A stretch of 64,000 nt of DNA from Bdellovibrio sp. (GCA_014376435.1 JACMRL010000016.1:1-64000), one strand, 5' to 3'. Numbered from the stretch's first letter, positions 25,832 through 35,945 are shown. The notes: generated by a model not told the origin, from the sequence alone. Made by a program: numbers and translations.

Positions 25832-27742
25832 ATGCTTTTTGATAAATTTTTTCCCGCTTTGTTAGCTTTTACTTTGATGGCGCAGTCTTGTCAGTCCCAA
25901 TCGTTATCGACCCCAGCGCAAGGCGCTCCAGCCATCGCGGCCGCGTCTTCGGTTTCACCTTCGAATGATAATTCTGGAGTTGTCAGTTCAAATCCTAGCT
26001 TAGTTGAAATGAGCTGTGAAAAGCTGATCGAAAAATCAGCCGATGCGCAGTTTTCTTTAAAAGGATTAGCGGGCATACGTGCGCAAAAAAATTGTAAAAA
26101 CTTTCGATACGATCAAAAAGAGCTATCTGCGATTGAAAAAAGAATTTACGCTGAAGAAATCGATGATTTAGATCCAAACCGTGCACTACCCGCTAGCAAA
26201 TTATCAATCGCTGATCTAAAGAAAAATTTAAAAATCGCTAAAAACTCGACCGATAAAATGAACGCTTACCGACAATTACGAGCCAAACAAAAAAGTTCTG
26301 GGCAACGAAATGATTATTTAAAAACTACGGCCGATATGTTTAATTGGACCAAAACCGAGTGGAAGAAAAATAAGAAGAATATGGAAACGGCAAATCGTTT
26401 TTACGAAGCCACGCAACTTTTCGCCCGCACCTTTTGGACCGAAGACCGTCATACCCAAGCCGATAAAATTTTGACCGACACTTTACGATTATTAAAAGGT
26501 CTGACTTCGGTCGCCGAAATTTATTTTATTCAAGGCCGCATGGCCGAAGAAGATAAAGATTTAGACAAGGCGGTCGGAAGCTACGATCTGGTTTTAGAAG
26601 ATATGAAGAAATTTAACCCAAAAAATTTATCTTTCACCAATGATCGTATTCAATGGATCAAATCGTGGATTTTATACAAAGGTAAAAAATGGGCCGAGGC
26701 CGAAAGATCTTTAGCCGCCCTCGCTTTCTCAACCGTAGAAATTAGCGAAAAATCGCGAGCACTTTTTTATCAATCGCGTTGCTTAAAAGAACTGGGTCGC
26801 AAAGAAGAATCTGTAAAACTTTTAGAGCAGTTGATTCAAGGCGACTTTTTTGGCTACTACGGCTTAGTTGCGCATTATGAATTGGGTCGCAAACTTCCCG
26901 CTTTTTCGAAAATAAAATTTGAAAAAAAGTTCTCGTTTGATCCGGAACTTAGTTTTTTAAATGCTCACGAAAAAAGTATCTTTCAAGATTTAATTACTTA
27001 CCAAGAATTTGATTTGGCCGAAAAAGCCGTGCCTATTATTTCTAAAGGCTTAGAAAAACAAACCAATGTGAGTGCTTACTTAGCTGAAAACGGAAAGCGA
27101 TTTTTACCATTATTTGCCGTTTTTTCAAAGTTGACAAATGATAGTAAAGTTGAAGTTTTACAAAGATACCCACATCTTTTATTTCCGCAATTACATGTTG
27201 AACAAGTTAAAGCGATGGCGGAGAAAACTCAGCTGCCCACTTCATTGATTTATTCGATCATGAAACAGGAATCAGCGTTTAATCCCAAAACGCGCAGCCA
27301 TGCCGACGCCATGGGCCTTATGCAAGTGATCCCCCGCTTAGCCAAACAGTTAGCAAAAAAATATTCAGTTCCTTATGCAAAGCCTGAAGACCTGTACAAC
27401 CCATTTATTAATATCCAAATGGGCAGCTATGAATTGATGGATCAAGTAAAAAAGCAAGATGGCCAATTAACTTATGTGGCTGCCGCCTATAATGCGGGGC
27501 CTAATGCTTTAGCGGGCTGGCTAAAGAGTCGTAAAGGCGCCGATATGCTAGAATTTATCGAAGAAATCCCGTACGAAGAAACTCGTACCTACGTAAAAAT
27601 TATTGCGCGCAATAAGCTGTTTTACGATAGAATCTCGAAGCGAGACGAAGAGCAGGCTTTTCCGAGCGAGTTTTTGGCTTTAGTCGTCGCAAAACAGAAC
27701 ATTCCTTCGATCTTTAACAAAGAAACTAAGACTGAAAATTAA
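25832..27742 (+). CDS. slt: Soluble-type lytic murein transglycosylase (Slt70-like), putative lipoprotein
   Basis: The enzyme cleaves the MurNAc-GlcNAc bond of peptidoglycan, leaving 1,6-anhydroMurNAc. The N-terminus (MLFDKFFPALLAFTLMAQSC) can serve as a signal peptide with a lipobox-like AQSC. The long helical superhelix (about 90-450) resembles Slt70. The SLT catalytic domain is at the C-terminus: IMKQESAFNPKTRSHADAMG (Glu catalytic), GLMQVIP and AAYNAGPNAL. It follows clpA by 9 bases. Its proximity to ClpSA and the subtilase may reflect co-regulation; use in predator growth inside prey is an inference. Confidence 0.93.
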   Translation: MLFDKFFPALLAFTLMAQSCQSQSLSTPAQGAPAIAAASSVSPSNDNSGVVSSNPSLVEMSCEKLIEKSADAQFSLKGLAGIRAQKNCKNFRYDQKELSAIEKRIYAEEIDDLDPNRALPASKLSIADLKKNLKIAKNSTDKMNAYRQLRAKQKSSGQRNDYLKTTADMFNWTKTEWKKNKKNMETANRFYEATQLFARTFWTEDRHTQADKILTDTLRLLKGLTSVAEIYFIQGRMAEEDKDLDKAVGSYDLVLEDMKKFNPKNLSFTNDRIQWIKSWILYKGKKWAEAERSLAALAFSTVEISEKSRALFYQSRCLKELGRKEESVKLLEQLIQGDFFGYYGLVAHYELGRKLPAFSKIKFEKKFSFDPELSFLNAHEKSIFQDLITYQEFDLAEKAVPIISKGLEKQTNVSAYLAENGKRFLPLFAVFSKLTNDSKVEVLQRYPHLLFPQLHVEQVKAMAEKTQLPTSLIYSIMKQESAFNPKTRSHADAMGLMQVIPRLAKQLAKKYSVPYAKPEDLYNPFINIQMGSYELMDQVKKQDGQLTYVAAAYNAGPNALAGWLKSRKGADMLEFIEEIPYEETRTYVKIIARNKLFYDRISKRDEEQAFPSEFLALVVAKQNIPSIFNKETKTEN

Positions 27743-27780
27743 ACTTACAGATCTGCTTTTTGTTATCCGAAAAGTGGTAC

Positions 27781-29184
27781 ATGAAGAAGATCAATCCAAC
27801 TTTGGTGACAGCGGGCGTATTTATACTTTTTTGTGTTTCGGTATTTATTTACCAGAAGCAATTCTCTGCAGATTCACCGCTACGCGAAACCCAATCTACC
27901 TCGAAAAAAAATAAATCAAAAGCCATTGATGGCCGTGAACTTGAATTAGGTTCAGTTAAAGAACAAACCGATCAAGTAACGAACGAGCCTTCGGCTTTAT
28001 TTAATGATCCCGCAATTAAGCAAGCCTGGGGTTTAAAAAAATCAGATGCCGGCCGAGCTTGGGCGGTCACTCAGGGAAGTAAAAATACAATCGTCGCCGT
28101 CATTGATACGGGCATTGATGTAAACCATGAAGATTTAAAAAATAACTTATGGATGAATCCCGGCGAAAGCGGCCTAGATGCTAAAGGCCACGATAAAGCG
28201 TCCAATGGAATCGATGATGATGGCAATGGTTTTATTGATGACGTGAATGGCTGGAACTTCGTCGCAAATAATAATAAATTAGATGATAACCACGGTCACG
28301 GAACTCATATTGCCGGCATTATCGGTGCTGAGGCTGGAAATCAAAAGGGGATCAGCGGAATCTCTCCGCAAGTTAGTTTGATGGCCTTAAAATACTTTGA
28401 TCCAAAAGTTCCCAATACAGATAATCTACGTAACACGATTGCCGCCATTAAGTACGCCATTAAAATGGGTGCGCATATTATTAATTACTCTGGTGGCGGT
28501 ACAGATTACTCGCAAGAAGAATACGACGCCGTTCAGTTAGCCGAAAAAAAGGGTATCTTGTTTGTGGCGGCGGCGGGAAATGAAAAATCAAATTCGGATC
28601 AACATCACTACTACCCGGCTGATTATAAATTAAAAAATATTATCTCCGTTACAGCGATTGATCCAACTACGGAAGTTCTTTCTTCGTCAAATTACGGTGT
28701 TGATACCGTTGATATCGCGGCCCCGGGCCAAAATATTCTTTCGTGTTTACCAAATAACTCTTACGGCCTGATGACCGGAACTTCCCAAGCCACGGCCTTT
28801 GTATCGGGCGCTGCTGCCTTGGTGATGTCGCACAAGGGACAATATTTTCAAGCGGAAGAGATTAAAAACTATGTTTTATCGACCGGCGATACTTCTTCGT
28901 CTTTAGTTGCTAAAACTAAAACCGCCCGCCAGCTTAATTTATTTAAATCTTTAACAATTTTAGGTGGCGAAACGGCCATCTCAGGAACAAGTAAGGCGAA
29001 TGTAAATCGCCAATTTTTATCAAACGGTCGCGCCAAAGACGATATCGCCTCGGATGATCCTAACTTACAAAAAACCGGTAATGTTTCGCAGCTGATGGAA
29101 TTTGTGAAAAAAATCGATCCGGAATCACGCAAAAAAACATCGGTACGGATTGGTTCCGATCAAAACCAGGGCCGAGAACAATAG
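27781..29184 (+). CDS. Subtilisin-like serine protease (S8), exported
   Basis: The start ATG at 27781 follows AAAAGTGG and is preferred to an in-frame TTG at 27760. A hydrophobic segment (about residues 8-24) is a signal peptide or anchor. The catalytic triad is visible: Asp109 in VAVIDTGID, His173 in HGHGTHIAGI and Ser335 in TGTSQATAF (Gln replaces the usual Met after Ser). A Ca-binding-like stretch NGIDDDGNGFIDD (142-154) follows strand e1, as in some proteobacterial subtilases. No prodomain of normal size is seen, only about 55 linker residues before the catalytic domain. Likely role: extracellular or periplasmic proteolysis. Confidence 0.9.
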   Translation: MKKINPTLVTAGVFILFCVSVFIYQKQFSADSPLRETQSTSKKNKSKAIDGRELELGSVKEQTDQVTNEPSALFNDPAIKQAWGLKKSDAGRAWAVTQGSKNTIVAVIDTGIDVNHEDLKNNLWMNPGESGLDAKGHDKASNGIDDDGNGFIDDVNGWNFVANNNKLDDNHGHGTHIAGIIGAEAGNQKGISGISPQVSLMALKYFDPKVPNTDNLRNTIAAIKYAIKMGAHIINYSGGGTDYSQEEYDAVQLAEKKGILFVAAAGNEKSNSDQHHYYPADYKLKNIISVTAIDPTTEVLSSSNYGVDTVDIAAPGQNILSCLPNNSYGLMTGTSQATAFVSGAAALVMSHKGQYFQAEEIKNYVLSTGDTSSSLVAKTKTARQLNLFKSLTILGGETAISGTSKANVNRQFLSNGRAKDDIASDDPNLQKTGNVSQLMEFVKKIDPESRKKTSVRIGSDQNQGREQ

Positions 29185-29943
29185 TTAATGAAGCTTAATG
29201 CCTTTTTTACGCTGAGAAGAAACTAAACCCAGGCCAAATGATAAAACCGTAATTGCCACAACTAATCCCGTTAAGTTCGGGAAAGTGGGCTTGATTTTAT
29301 TATAAATCAGCAAAGACATTCCTAAAAATCCCACCGAAATAAAAATCCAGTGCGCAAAAAGAATTTCTTTTTTTGAATCTAACTTTTCGGCCGCCACGGG
29401 GGCGCGGAATTGCTGCTCCAAACGTAACTCGATTTGATTCATATATTTTTCGCAAGCCGAATCAAAACCCATCGTTTTTTGCAAATCACAATATTTTTTA
29501 AACGCGAAGTTTAAGGCCATCTTCTTTTGACAAAAATTCAAAAAATCTTGATGAAGTTGATCATTACAAAAATCAAGCACGGCTTTTTGCCAAATCTGAT
29601 TAAGTTCAAATAAGGAAGGGCTTTCAACTTTTTGCAGCTCTTCAAACTTCGTTGCATAAACACCGCACGAGGGGCACTCATCCGCGTTTTGAGCCTTTAA
29701 ATGAGCGCATTTTGGACAGTTAATGAATACAGTCCGCCCTAGATCTTTTGTTTGATAAAGGCCGAATGAGTTGATTTCAGTGGTTAATTGGAAAGACTTC
29801 TCGCACGAGGCACAGTCAAACTCAGGATGGGTACCCTCAAAAACATCTTGGTTTGTTCTGTACAGCTTTTGACAGTGTGGACAACGAAAACGGACTGCGC
29901 TTTCACCACTCTGTTCGCTGATATGTGTCGTTTCTAAATCCAT
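29185..29943 (-). CDS. Zinc-ribbon membrane protein, hypothetical
   Basis: The product is 252 residues from the ATG at 29943; an upstream start (30012) was rejected because it would overlap the divergent lnt gene. Two zinc ribbons lie in the first 100 residues: an MJ0042-like FRCPHCQKLYR...CASCEKSF and a rubredoxin-like CPKCAHLK...CPSCGVYA. A helical segment follows, and then two transmembrane helices near the C-terminus (HWIFISVGFLGMSLLIYNK and LTGLVVAITVLSFGLGLVSS). It is a cytoplasmic-facing sensor- or scaffold-like protein with no assigned function. Confidence 0.78.
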   Translation of the reverse strand: MDLETTHISEQSGESAVRFRCPHCQKLYRTNQDVFEGTHPEFDCASCEKSFQLTTEINSFGLYQTKDLGRTVFINCPKCAHLKAQNADECPSCGVYATKFEELQKVESPSLFELNQIWQKAVLDFCNDQLHQDFLNFCQKKMALNFAFKKYCDLQKTMGFDSACEKYMNQIELRLEQQFRAPVAAEKLDSKKEILFAHWIFISVGFLGMSLLIYNKIKPTFPNLTGLVVAITVLSFGLGLVSSQRKKGIKLH

Positions 29944-29986
29944 CTGCGTCTTCCCCCGAATAACAGATTGTGCTATCAATAACAGG

Positions 29987-31624
29987 ATGTCGAAATTTTT
30001 TAATTTTTTCAAGCTTATTCCTCGACCTTTTTTACTATCTATTTTGAGTGGTCTTTTGATAGGTACTTCTTACATCCCATTTTCGGGATGGTTTCTATTG
30101 CTGTGTTATGCGCCTCTGTGGGTGGCCACAGTCGAACTTTCGCAATCAACGAGCTTTTATAAAAAAATATTTTTTGCCGGTTGGCTTACCCAATTTATTC
30201 TGACTTTAATTGGCTTCAATTGGATCTATTTTGTAGCCAGCGAATTCGGTCAATTAAACTGGATTTTAAGTCTGGCGGCACTTCTGCTGTTTGCGGCCTT
30301 TATGCATCTGTATATTCCGTTTTCTTTGGTTATCGGCGTATGGCTCGTAAGAAAATTTAAAGTTTATTCTAAGCTTTCGCAGTTTTTAATATTTGCTTTG
30401 GTGCTCTCTTTATTAGAAAGAATTTGGCCAAGTATTTTTGAATGGAACTTAGCTTACACTTTGTTATGGATTAAATTACCACTTTATCAATGGGCCGATA
30501 GCGTTGGCTTTTGGGGTCTATCAACTTGGATTTTAATCGTCCAGGCCTTTATAACTTGGGCTTTGTATACGTGGAAAACAAAAAAATCACGTTCGTTTAT
30601 TACAATTATTTCAGTTTTATTGTTCGTGGCGATTTTTTCGATTATGGGCCAGCTTAAAAAAGAAACTTGGTCTAAAGCTCGGGATACGGTGCAATTCGGA
30701 ATGGTGCAAGGAAACATCGGTAACTTAGAAAAAATTCTAGCAGAAAAAGCAGATCGCTTTCATCTGTATATTTTAGGTATTTATACCGACTTGACAGATC
30801 AACATTTAAAACAGCATCCCGAAACTGAGCTGATGATTTGGCCCGAAACCGCGATGCCTTTTGCGCTGGATACAAATTATCATCGCTTAGAAGCGCAAAA
30901 AAAATTATTAAGCTCGGTCACCGCTTGGAACTTACCTTTAATCACCGGCGCTTACGCAATTGATTCAACCAAACGTGATCATCTGGGTTATCCGCTAACT
31001 AGTAATTCAGTTTTTTTTCTTGGACCCAATGAAAAATTATTAGCCGAGCCTTACAGCAAAAGCGATCTGTTGGTTTTTGGTGAGTACATGCCTTTCGGTG
31101 AACAGATTCCTTTTTTATATAAATTACTACCTTTTGTAGGAGTTTATAAACGCGGCGATGGACCCACGGTTAATGATGTGATTTTAAAAAATAAAACTTT
31201 GAAAATTGGTTCGCAAATTTGTTACGAATCTTTAAATCCGAGTTTTTCTCGGGGGCTTGCAGAAAAAGGTGCCGAAATTATTTTTAATGTAACCAACGAT
31301 TCTTGGTTCGGCTGGTGGGCGGAACCTTACCAACACAACATCATGACTTTGGCGCGCGCGATCGAAGTTCGAAGACCTTTGGTGCGTTCAACAAATACGG
31401 GTATATCCACCGTTATTTTAGCCAATGGCACAGTTTTGGAAACTTCAAAAATAAATGAAGCCTGGACACACACTTTTGAAATTCCGTATTTAAAGAACCC
31501 GCCCCAAACTTTTTATACCGAATACGGCCATTACGATTGGATCTTTTGGATTTTTGTTCTTTTGGGTTTAATCTATGCCTCTGCTTACTCCTCTTACCGA
31601 AAAGGCCGCCATGTTCATCATTAA
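29987..31624 (+). CDS. lnt: Apolipoprotein N-acyltransferase
   Basis: Lnt adds the third acyl chain to the N-terminal Cys of lipoproteins in the inner membrane, needed for Lol transport to the outer membrane. The 545-residue protein has about six N-terminal transmembrane spans, then a periplasmic nitrilase-like domain with the Glu in IWPETAMPF, the Lys region and the Cys in GSQICYESL, and a C-terminal span. The presence of Lnt fits the many lipoproteins encoded nearby. TGC-TATCAA precedes the ATG by 7 bases together with AGG next to it. It overlaps mutS2 by 14 bases. Confidence 0.94.
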   Translation: MSKFFNFFKLIPRPFLLSILSGLLIGTSYIPFSGWFLLLCYAPLWVATVELSQSTSFYKKIFFAGWLTQFILTLIGFNWIYFVASEFGQLNWILSLAALLLFAAFMHLYIPFSLVIGVWLVRKFKVYSKLSQFLIFALVLSLLERIWPSIFEWNLAYTLLWIKLPLYQWADSVGFWGLSTWILIVQAFITWALYTWKTKKSRSFITIISVLLFVAIFSIMGQLKKETWSKARDTVQFGMVQGNIGNLEKILAEKADRFHLYILGIYTDLTDQHLKQHPETELMIWPETAMPFALDTNYHRLEAQKKLLSSVTAWNLPLITGAYAIDSTKRDHLGYPLTSNSVFFLGPNEKLLAEPYSKSDLLVFGEYMPFGEQIPFLYKLLPFVGVYKRGDGPTVNDVILKNKTLKIGSQICYESLNPSFSRGLAEKGAEIIFNVTNDSWFGWWAEPYQHNIMTLARAIEVRRPLVRSTNTGISTVILANGTVLETSKINEAWTHTFEIPYLKNPPQTFYTEYGHYDWIFWIFVLLGLIYASAYSSYRKGRHVHH

Positions 31625-33947
31625 AAATTTAGATTGGTTTGAAATTTTAGAAAAAATAAAATCATTTGCCACCAGCGAAAACGCGCGCACCACGATTGCG
31701 AATACGGGTCCGTTAAAATCTGCGACCGAAGCGGAGAAAAGTTTTTCTGAAATTGATTCGGCCAACGCGGTGATCCTCGGCGGCGTGCGACCCCACATGG
31801 AAAGCTTAGATTTATTTGAACTTTGGATTAGCCGCTTAAAAAAGAAAGCCATGCTAAAAACTTTAGAGCTTAAAGACATTCGTCATTTTTGTTTTGAAAC
31901 GGTCGCGCTCAGTGAAGCTTTAAAAGATTCAAACTCAGCGTGGGCTAAAGAACAATTTGATGGATTGATGCACGCGGAAGAACCGTTATCGGCAATTGAT
32001 ACCTTGATGACTCCGTCGGGTGATATTCGCATGGATGCATCTGAAAGACTTTTTAATTTATCCAAAGAAAAAGATAATTTAGCCCGACAAATTCAAAATC
32101 AAATGGACCGTTTGGTAAACGATCACAAAATGGAAAATATGCTGCAAGAAAAGTATGTTACCACTCGCGAAGGTCGTTGGGTCATTCCGGTAAAAGGCGG
32201 CATGCAGCACTTCGTACCGGGAATTATGCACGGTAGTTCACAAACTAAACAGACTGTTTTTATGGAACCCGAAACGGTTATTCCACTGAATAATCGTATT
32301 CGACAAATCGAAGTTGAAATCGAAGACGAGATCGAAAGATTATTAAACGAGATCTCGGAATACATGGCGACTCAGACTCCTGAATTTGAACGTACTAAAA
32401 AGATTTTAGAAAAATGCGACGTTATTTTTTCTAAAGCCCAACTAGCGACCGTATTAGAAGCACAGGTTTGTAAATTTAATGAAGATATGATTCAGCTGAA
32501 AGAATTATCGCATCCCTTATTAAAACTATCTGGAAAACCAGTGGTGACTAACACGGTTCAAATGAGTCCGGAAAAATGCATTTTAATTTTATCCGGCCCC
32601 AATGCAGGCGGAAAAACCGTATTACTCAAATCCATCGGCTTAGCGGCACAAATGGCCCGTTGTGGCTTACCAATATGTTGTGCGGTCGGCTCAACCCTAC
32701 CATTTTTTAAAGAGATCGTTACGGGCATTGGCGATTCACAAAGCGTGGATGAGGATTTAAGCACGTTTGCAGCTCATTTAAAAATTTTAGATCAAGCTTC
32801 CTATTTAAAAGGTCAACAAAACTTAATTTTGATCGATGAGATATGTGGTTCAACCGACCCCGAAGAAGGAAGTGCTTTAGCGCGCGCCTTTATTGAAAAA
32901 TACGCAAGTCACCAAACCTACGGCATTATCACTTCACATTTAAGCCCGCTAAAAATGGGTTGGAAAGAGGCGGACCGTATTTTAAATGGTAGCCTAGAAT
33001 ATGATTCAAAAAATGGAAAGCCCACTTATCAATTTCTATCGGGCATTCCCGGCGAATCTTTGGCCATTCAAACGGCCAGACGCGTTGGGGTTTCAAAAGA
33101 TATTTTAGATGCTGCGGTTGAAAACTTATCGCCGACCGCCCGTGCCCGCCAAAATCAAATGAGCGAACTTGAATCTTTAAAAAAAGATATTGGTGTTTTA
33201 CAAGAAAATTTAAAACAACAAACTAAGGCTGCGGCAAAATTAAAAAATGAATACGAAGCAAAACTGGAAGATTTTGAACGCGAAAAAGAAAATAAATTAG
33301 CGCAAACTTTAAAAAAAGCTTCTAGCAAAGTAGATGAAGCAATTGCGACTGCCTCGGCCGCGACCGTTTTCGACAAACATCGCCAGCTACAAGAAATTAA
33401 GTTTAACTTACCTGAAATCGTAAAAGCAAAACCTGCAACAACACCCGTAAACCACGCAATTCAAAGTTCTGAAGAGTTTGCACAGAAGTTTCCGGCCGGT
33501 AGTAAAATTTTTGTTCCTTCTTTAAATCAAGATGGAGTGGTTCAATCTTCCCCGAATGCAAAAGGCGAAGTGTTAGTTTTATCACAATCAATTCGCCTGC
33601 AACTTCACTGGAGCGAATTAAAACCGGCGCAAAAGTCTACAAACCCAACTTCAACCTTAGCTCGGCGCAGTGGCCAAGTACACGTCACTATCCTTGATGC
33701 CGACCGCAGTTTAGATTTGCGTGGTAAAACCGTGAACGAGGCTTTGGCTGAATTAGAAAATAGTTTGGACTTAGCTACCGCGCAAAGCGAAGACCGCATG
33801 AAGATCATTCATGGGCACGGTACTGAAATTTTGAAAAAATCAATTCGTACGTATTTATCGCGCTCGGTTTACGTAAAAAAATGGAAAGCTGGAACCACGG
33901 AAAGCGGCGGCGATGGAGTCACTTGGGTTGAATTAGGTCAATTATAG
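31611..33947 (+). CDS. mutS2: MutS2 endonuclease/ATPase
   Basis: MutS2 binds branched DNA and collided ribosomes; it lacks the mismatch-recognition domain of MutS. The start ATG at 31611 (MFIIKNLDWFEIL) is preferred over 31575, giving 778 residues. The ABC-type ATPase has Walker A LSGPNAGGKTVLLKS and Walker B LILIDEICGSTDPEEG. A coiled coil (about 500-580) follows, and the C-terminus is an Smr nuclease domain with SLDLRGKTVNEAL and IIHGHGTEILKKSIR. It is likely to suppress recombination or aid ribosome rescue. It overlaps lnt, so the two are probably coupled. Confidence 0.95.
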   Translation: MFIIKNLDWFEILEKIKSFATSENARTTIANTGPLKSATEAEKSFSEIDSANAVILGGVRPHMESLDLFELWISRLKKKAMLKTLELKDIRHFCFETVALSEALKDSNSAWAKEQFDGLMHAEEPLSAIDTLMTPSGDIRMDASERLFNLSKEKDNLARQIQNQMDRLVNDHKMENMLQEKYVTTREGRWVIPVKGGMQHFVPGIMHGSSQTKQTVFMEPETVIPLNNRIRQIEVEIEDEIERLLNEISEYMATQTPEFERTKKILEKCDVIFSKAQLATVLEAQVCKFNEDMIQLKELSHPLLKLSGKPVVTNTVQMSPEKCILILSGPNAGGKTVLLKSIGLAAQMARCGLPICCAVGSTLPFFKEIVTGIGDSQSVDEDLSTFAAHLKILDQASYLKGQQNLILIDEICGSTDPEEGSALARAFIEKYASHQTYGIITSHLSPLKMGWKEADRILNGSLEYDSKNGKPTYQFLSGIPGESLAIQTARRVGVSKDILDAAVENLSPTARARQNQMSELESLKKDIGVLQENLKQQTKAAAKLKNEYEAKLEDFEREKENKLAQTLKKASSKVDEAIATASAATVFDKHRQLQEIKFNLPEIVKAKPATTPVNHAIQSSEEFAQKFPAGSKIFVPSLNQDGVVQSSPNAKGEVLVLSQSIRLQLHWSELKPAQKSTNPTSTLARRSGQVHVTILDADRSLDLRGKTVNEALAELENSLDLATAQSEDRMKIIHGHGTEILKKSIRTYLSRSVYVKKWKAGTTESGGDGVTWVELGQL

Positions 33948-34156
33948 AACTGTTTCCATCCAGAGATAAATTTTTGTAAGTGTCTAGCAGATAGCCAGAT
34001 GACACGCTCTAAATAACGTCGTCTTATTTTGATTCTACAATAGAAAAAAACCATTTCACATTGCAACAATCACCGCGCTTGGGCTGCTTGCCGCCCGCAA
34101 TCTCATTCTGAGTTATGGCAAGGCCTTTGCTTTATAAATATGTATCAGGGGGTTTT

Positions 34157-34858
34157 ATGACGACAGTTACAAATAAATTACAAACCGGTTTACAGATTTT
34201 TTTATACATCTTTGCTTTAGCACTAATCTCTTCGTGCAGCCCGACAAAATCAAACCCGACCGATACCTCTTCAAATACTTCGGTCGTTCTATCTGCAGAA
34301 AAAACTTTAGCGCAGTGTAATCGCTCGACGAATACAAATATGACGTTCAATACCGCGGTTCCACAAAACTCGAACGGTACATACTCATCCGATGTGATTA
34401 AAATGAAATTTAGTTATTTGTCAGTAGCAGCGACGGCTTCAGGAAACACAATTCGCTTTTTTAAATGGAGAGTATTAAATGGTTCTGCTGATCTAGATTC
34501 AACCCCGTTAAATATCTATGCTTACAACATCAGTACGGGCCAATCTTTATCAAACGCGGCGACTTCATATCCAACGGCTCAGATCGGTCAAGCAGTGGGT
34601 TTTTATATTCAGCTAAACGATCCGGCTGAATCTTATCAAGTCATTAAAGCGGTAGTGTACGATACAAATGGTGCAATCGTTTCAAACATGAATAGCTTAA
34701 TCCCGGCTTTCTACGCAAGCCCTGCAGACTATCAATTTAACTCGGATGGTACCGCCCGCTCAAGCACACTACAGGCTTTACATCCATTAAATTCACAGAT
34801 TGCCGCGGGTTTAACCCCTGCTCAATCCGTACAGACTTTAAACACATATTGTTTTTAA
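34157..34858 (+). CDS. Lipoprotein of unknown function
   Basis: The start ATG at 34157 follows a CAGGGGG Shine-Dalgarno and gives 233 residues; an ORF start at 34115 is less likely. The signal peptide ends in a lipobox ALISSC. The mature part is Ser/Thr/Asn-rich and beta-strand-like (NTIRFFKWRVLNGSADLDS, QVIKAVVYDTNGAIVSN), suggesting an immunoglobulin-like or similar surface fold. I recognise no family. It overlaps the convergent gene at 34855 by 4 bases. Confidence 0.75.
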   Translation: MTTVTNKLQTGLQIFLYIFALALISSCSPTKSNPTDTSSNTSVVLSAEKTLAQCNRSTNTNMTFNTAVPQNSNGTYSSDVIKMKFSYLSVAATASGNTIRFFKWRVLNGSADLDSTPLNIYAYNISTGQSLSNAATSYPTAQIGQAVGFYIQLNDPAESYQVIKAVVYDTNGAIVSNMNSLIPAFYASPADYQFNSDGTARSSTLQALHPLNSQIAAGLTPAQSVQTLNTYCF

Positions 34859-35811
34859 TGACTTGATTCGGTCGCGACTTCTTCGGCTTCAAGATTTTCA
34901 CCCTGACGGTAGCGATCGACTAAAGTGATATCATTTGTTGGAAAAGAAAATAATAAAGAATTCACCTGCGATTCAGCATCTTCTTCGGTCACCACGATAT
35001 AATGAAGATCTTCAACCCCCAGATCTTCAAATTCTTGGATAAAAGTCACAAGTACGTGGCCTTCCGTATCAACCTTACGCCAAATTTCATCCGGAGTATT
35101 AATCGTTGATTCACGGCAATCCGCGTAGTCTTTAAATTTATCGGTGGGAATATCCTTATCACCGCGGATTTTTAACATTGATTCTAATAAACCAATCGCT
35201 AAGTAATCACCTTCCAGTAATGAATCACCTTCAATCGCCGCAAATTGAATGGCTTCTAATTTACGGTGAAAAATAATTTCATTCTGCCGAAAAGTCTCAA
35301 GCATTTTTAAATCTTTGGTTGGAAAATGGAAAAACACAAAAGTTGGATAGTTATCATCGCTAGAAATATAAACGACCGCAACGTAATAAAAAACCTGCTG
35401 TTTAGTTTCAAAAGCACGGATCATGGTGTGGACGGCGATGTCTTCAAATGCCGTATCGTTCACCCAAATTTCATCGGGGTCATCCATGGTTTCATCTAAT
35501 AACGACTCATGTTCTACTTGTTCATTTAAACCAAAATCATTTTTTAAATCATAGTTTTTTTGAAACTTCGTTTCGTATTCTTTAATGACGGCTGAAAAAT
35601 ATCCAAATAAAGTTTTATCATTTTCAAAAATCAAACCCTGTTTTTCATCGATGATGATTAATTCTTTTTCCTGAATTTTTTTAGGAGCCTTGTGGGCCTG
35701 CGCTTTTCTTTTGGCAGGTACTGGCTTTTTCATTTTAATTTTAATCGTTTTTGCTTTCGCGCCCACTTTAATATTTTTGTTCAATTTGCTAGCAACTTTT
35801 CTCACGCTCAA
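34855..35811 (-). CDS. Hypothetical protein with duplicated PDEIW domain (PBECR-like?)
   Basis: The 318-residue protein has a very basic first 50 residues, as in nucleic-acid-binding tails. Two related domains follow (108-180 and 236-306): each starts with an acidic patch and PDEIW, has a short helix ending in F-E, a Y-x-V-V strand and an F-x-FPTxD strand, and ends near RQ(N/G)E. The PDEIW start is reminiscent of the phage barnase-EndoU-colicin-RelE-like (PBECR) nuclease fold, but I cannot confirm it. No signal peptide is present. It is divergent from 35946. Confidence 0.75.
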   Translation of the reverse strand: MSVRKVASKLNKNIKVGAKAKTIKIKMKKPVPAKRKAQAHKAPKKIQEKELIIIDEKQGLIFENDKTLFGYFSAVIKEYETKFQKNYDLKNDFGLNEQVEHESLLDETMDDPDEIWVNDTAFEDIAVHTMIRAFETKQQVFYYVAVVYISSDDNYPTFVFFHFPTKDLKMLETFRQNEIIFHRKLEAIQFAAIEGDSLLEGDYLAIGLLESMLKIRGDKDIPTDKFKDYADCRESTINTPDEIWRKVDTEGHVLVTFIQEFEDLGVEDLHYIVVTEEDAESQVNSLLFSFPTNDITLVDRYRQGENLEAEEVATESSH

Positions 35812-35896
35812 CCCCCATGCTTAAATACTAGATGATATTTAGCCGACTGGCACGACTCAATATGAATGACTGGTTTTGTCATTCTATTCGTGAACA

Positions 35897-35924
35897 TTGC
35901 AAAACCACTTTTCATCGCTACGCT
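35897..35924 (+). promoter_or_regulatory. Candidate promoter of the 35946 gene
   Basis: TTGCAA and TACGCT are separated by 16 bases, about 20 bases before the ATG, leaving room for the GAAGGAG Shine-Dalgarno. Layout and -10 sequence match the pilin promoter. Confidence 0.45.
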
Positions 35925-35945
35925 AGAAGTAAGAAGGAGTTTTGA

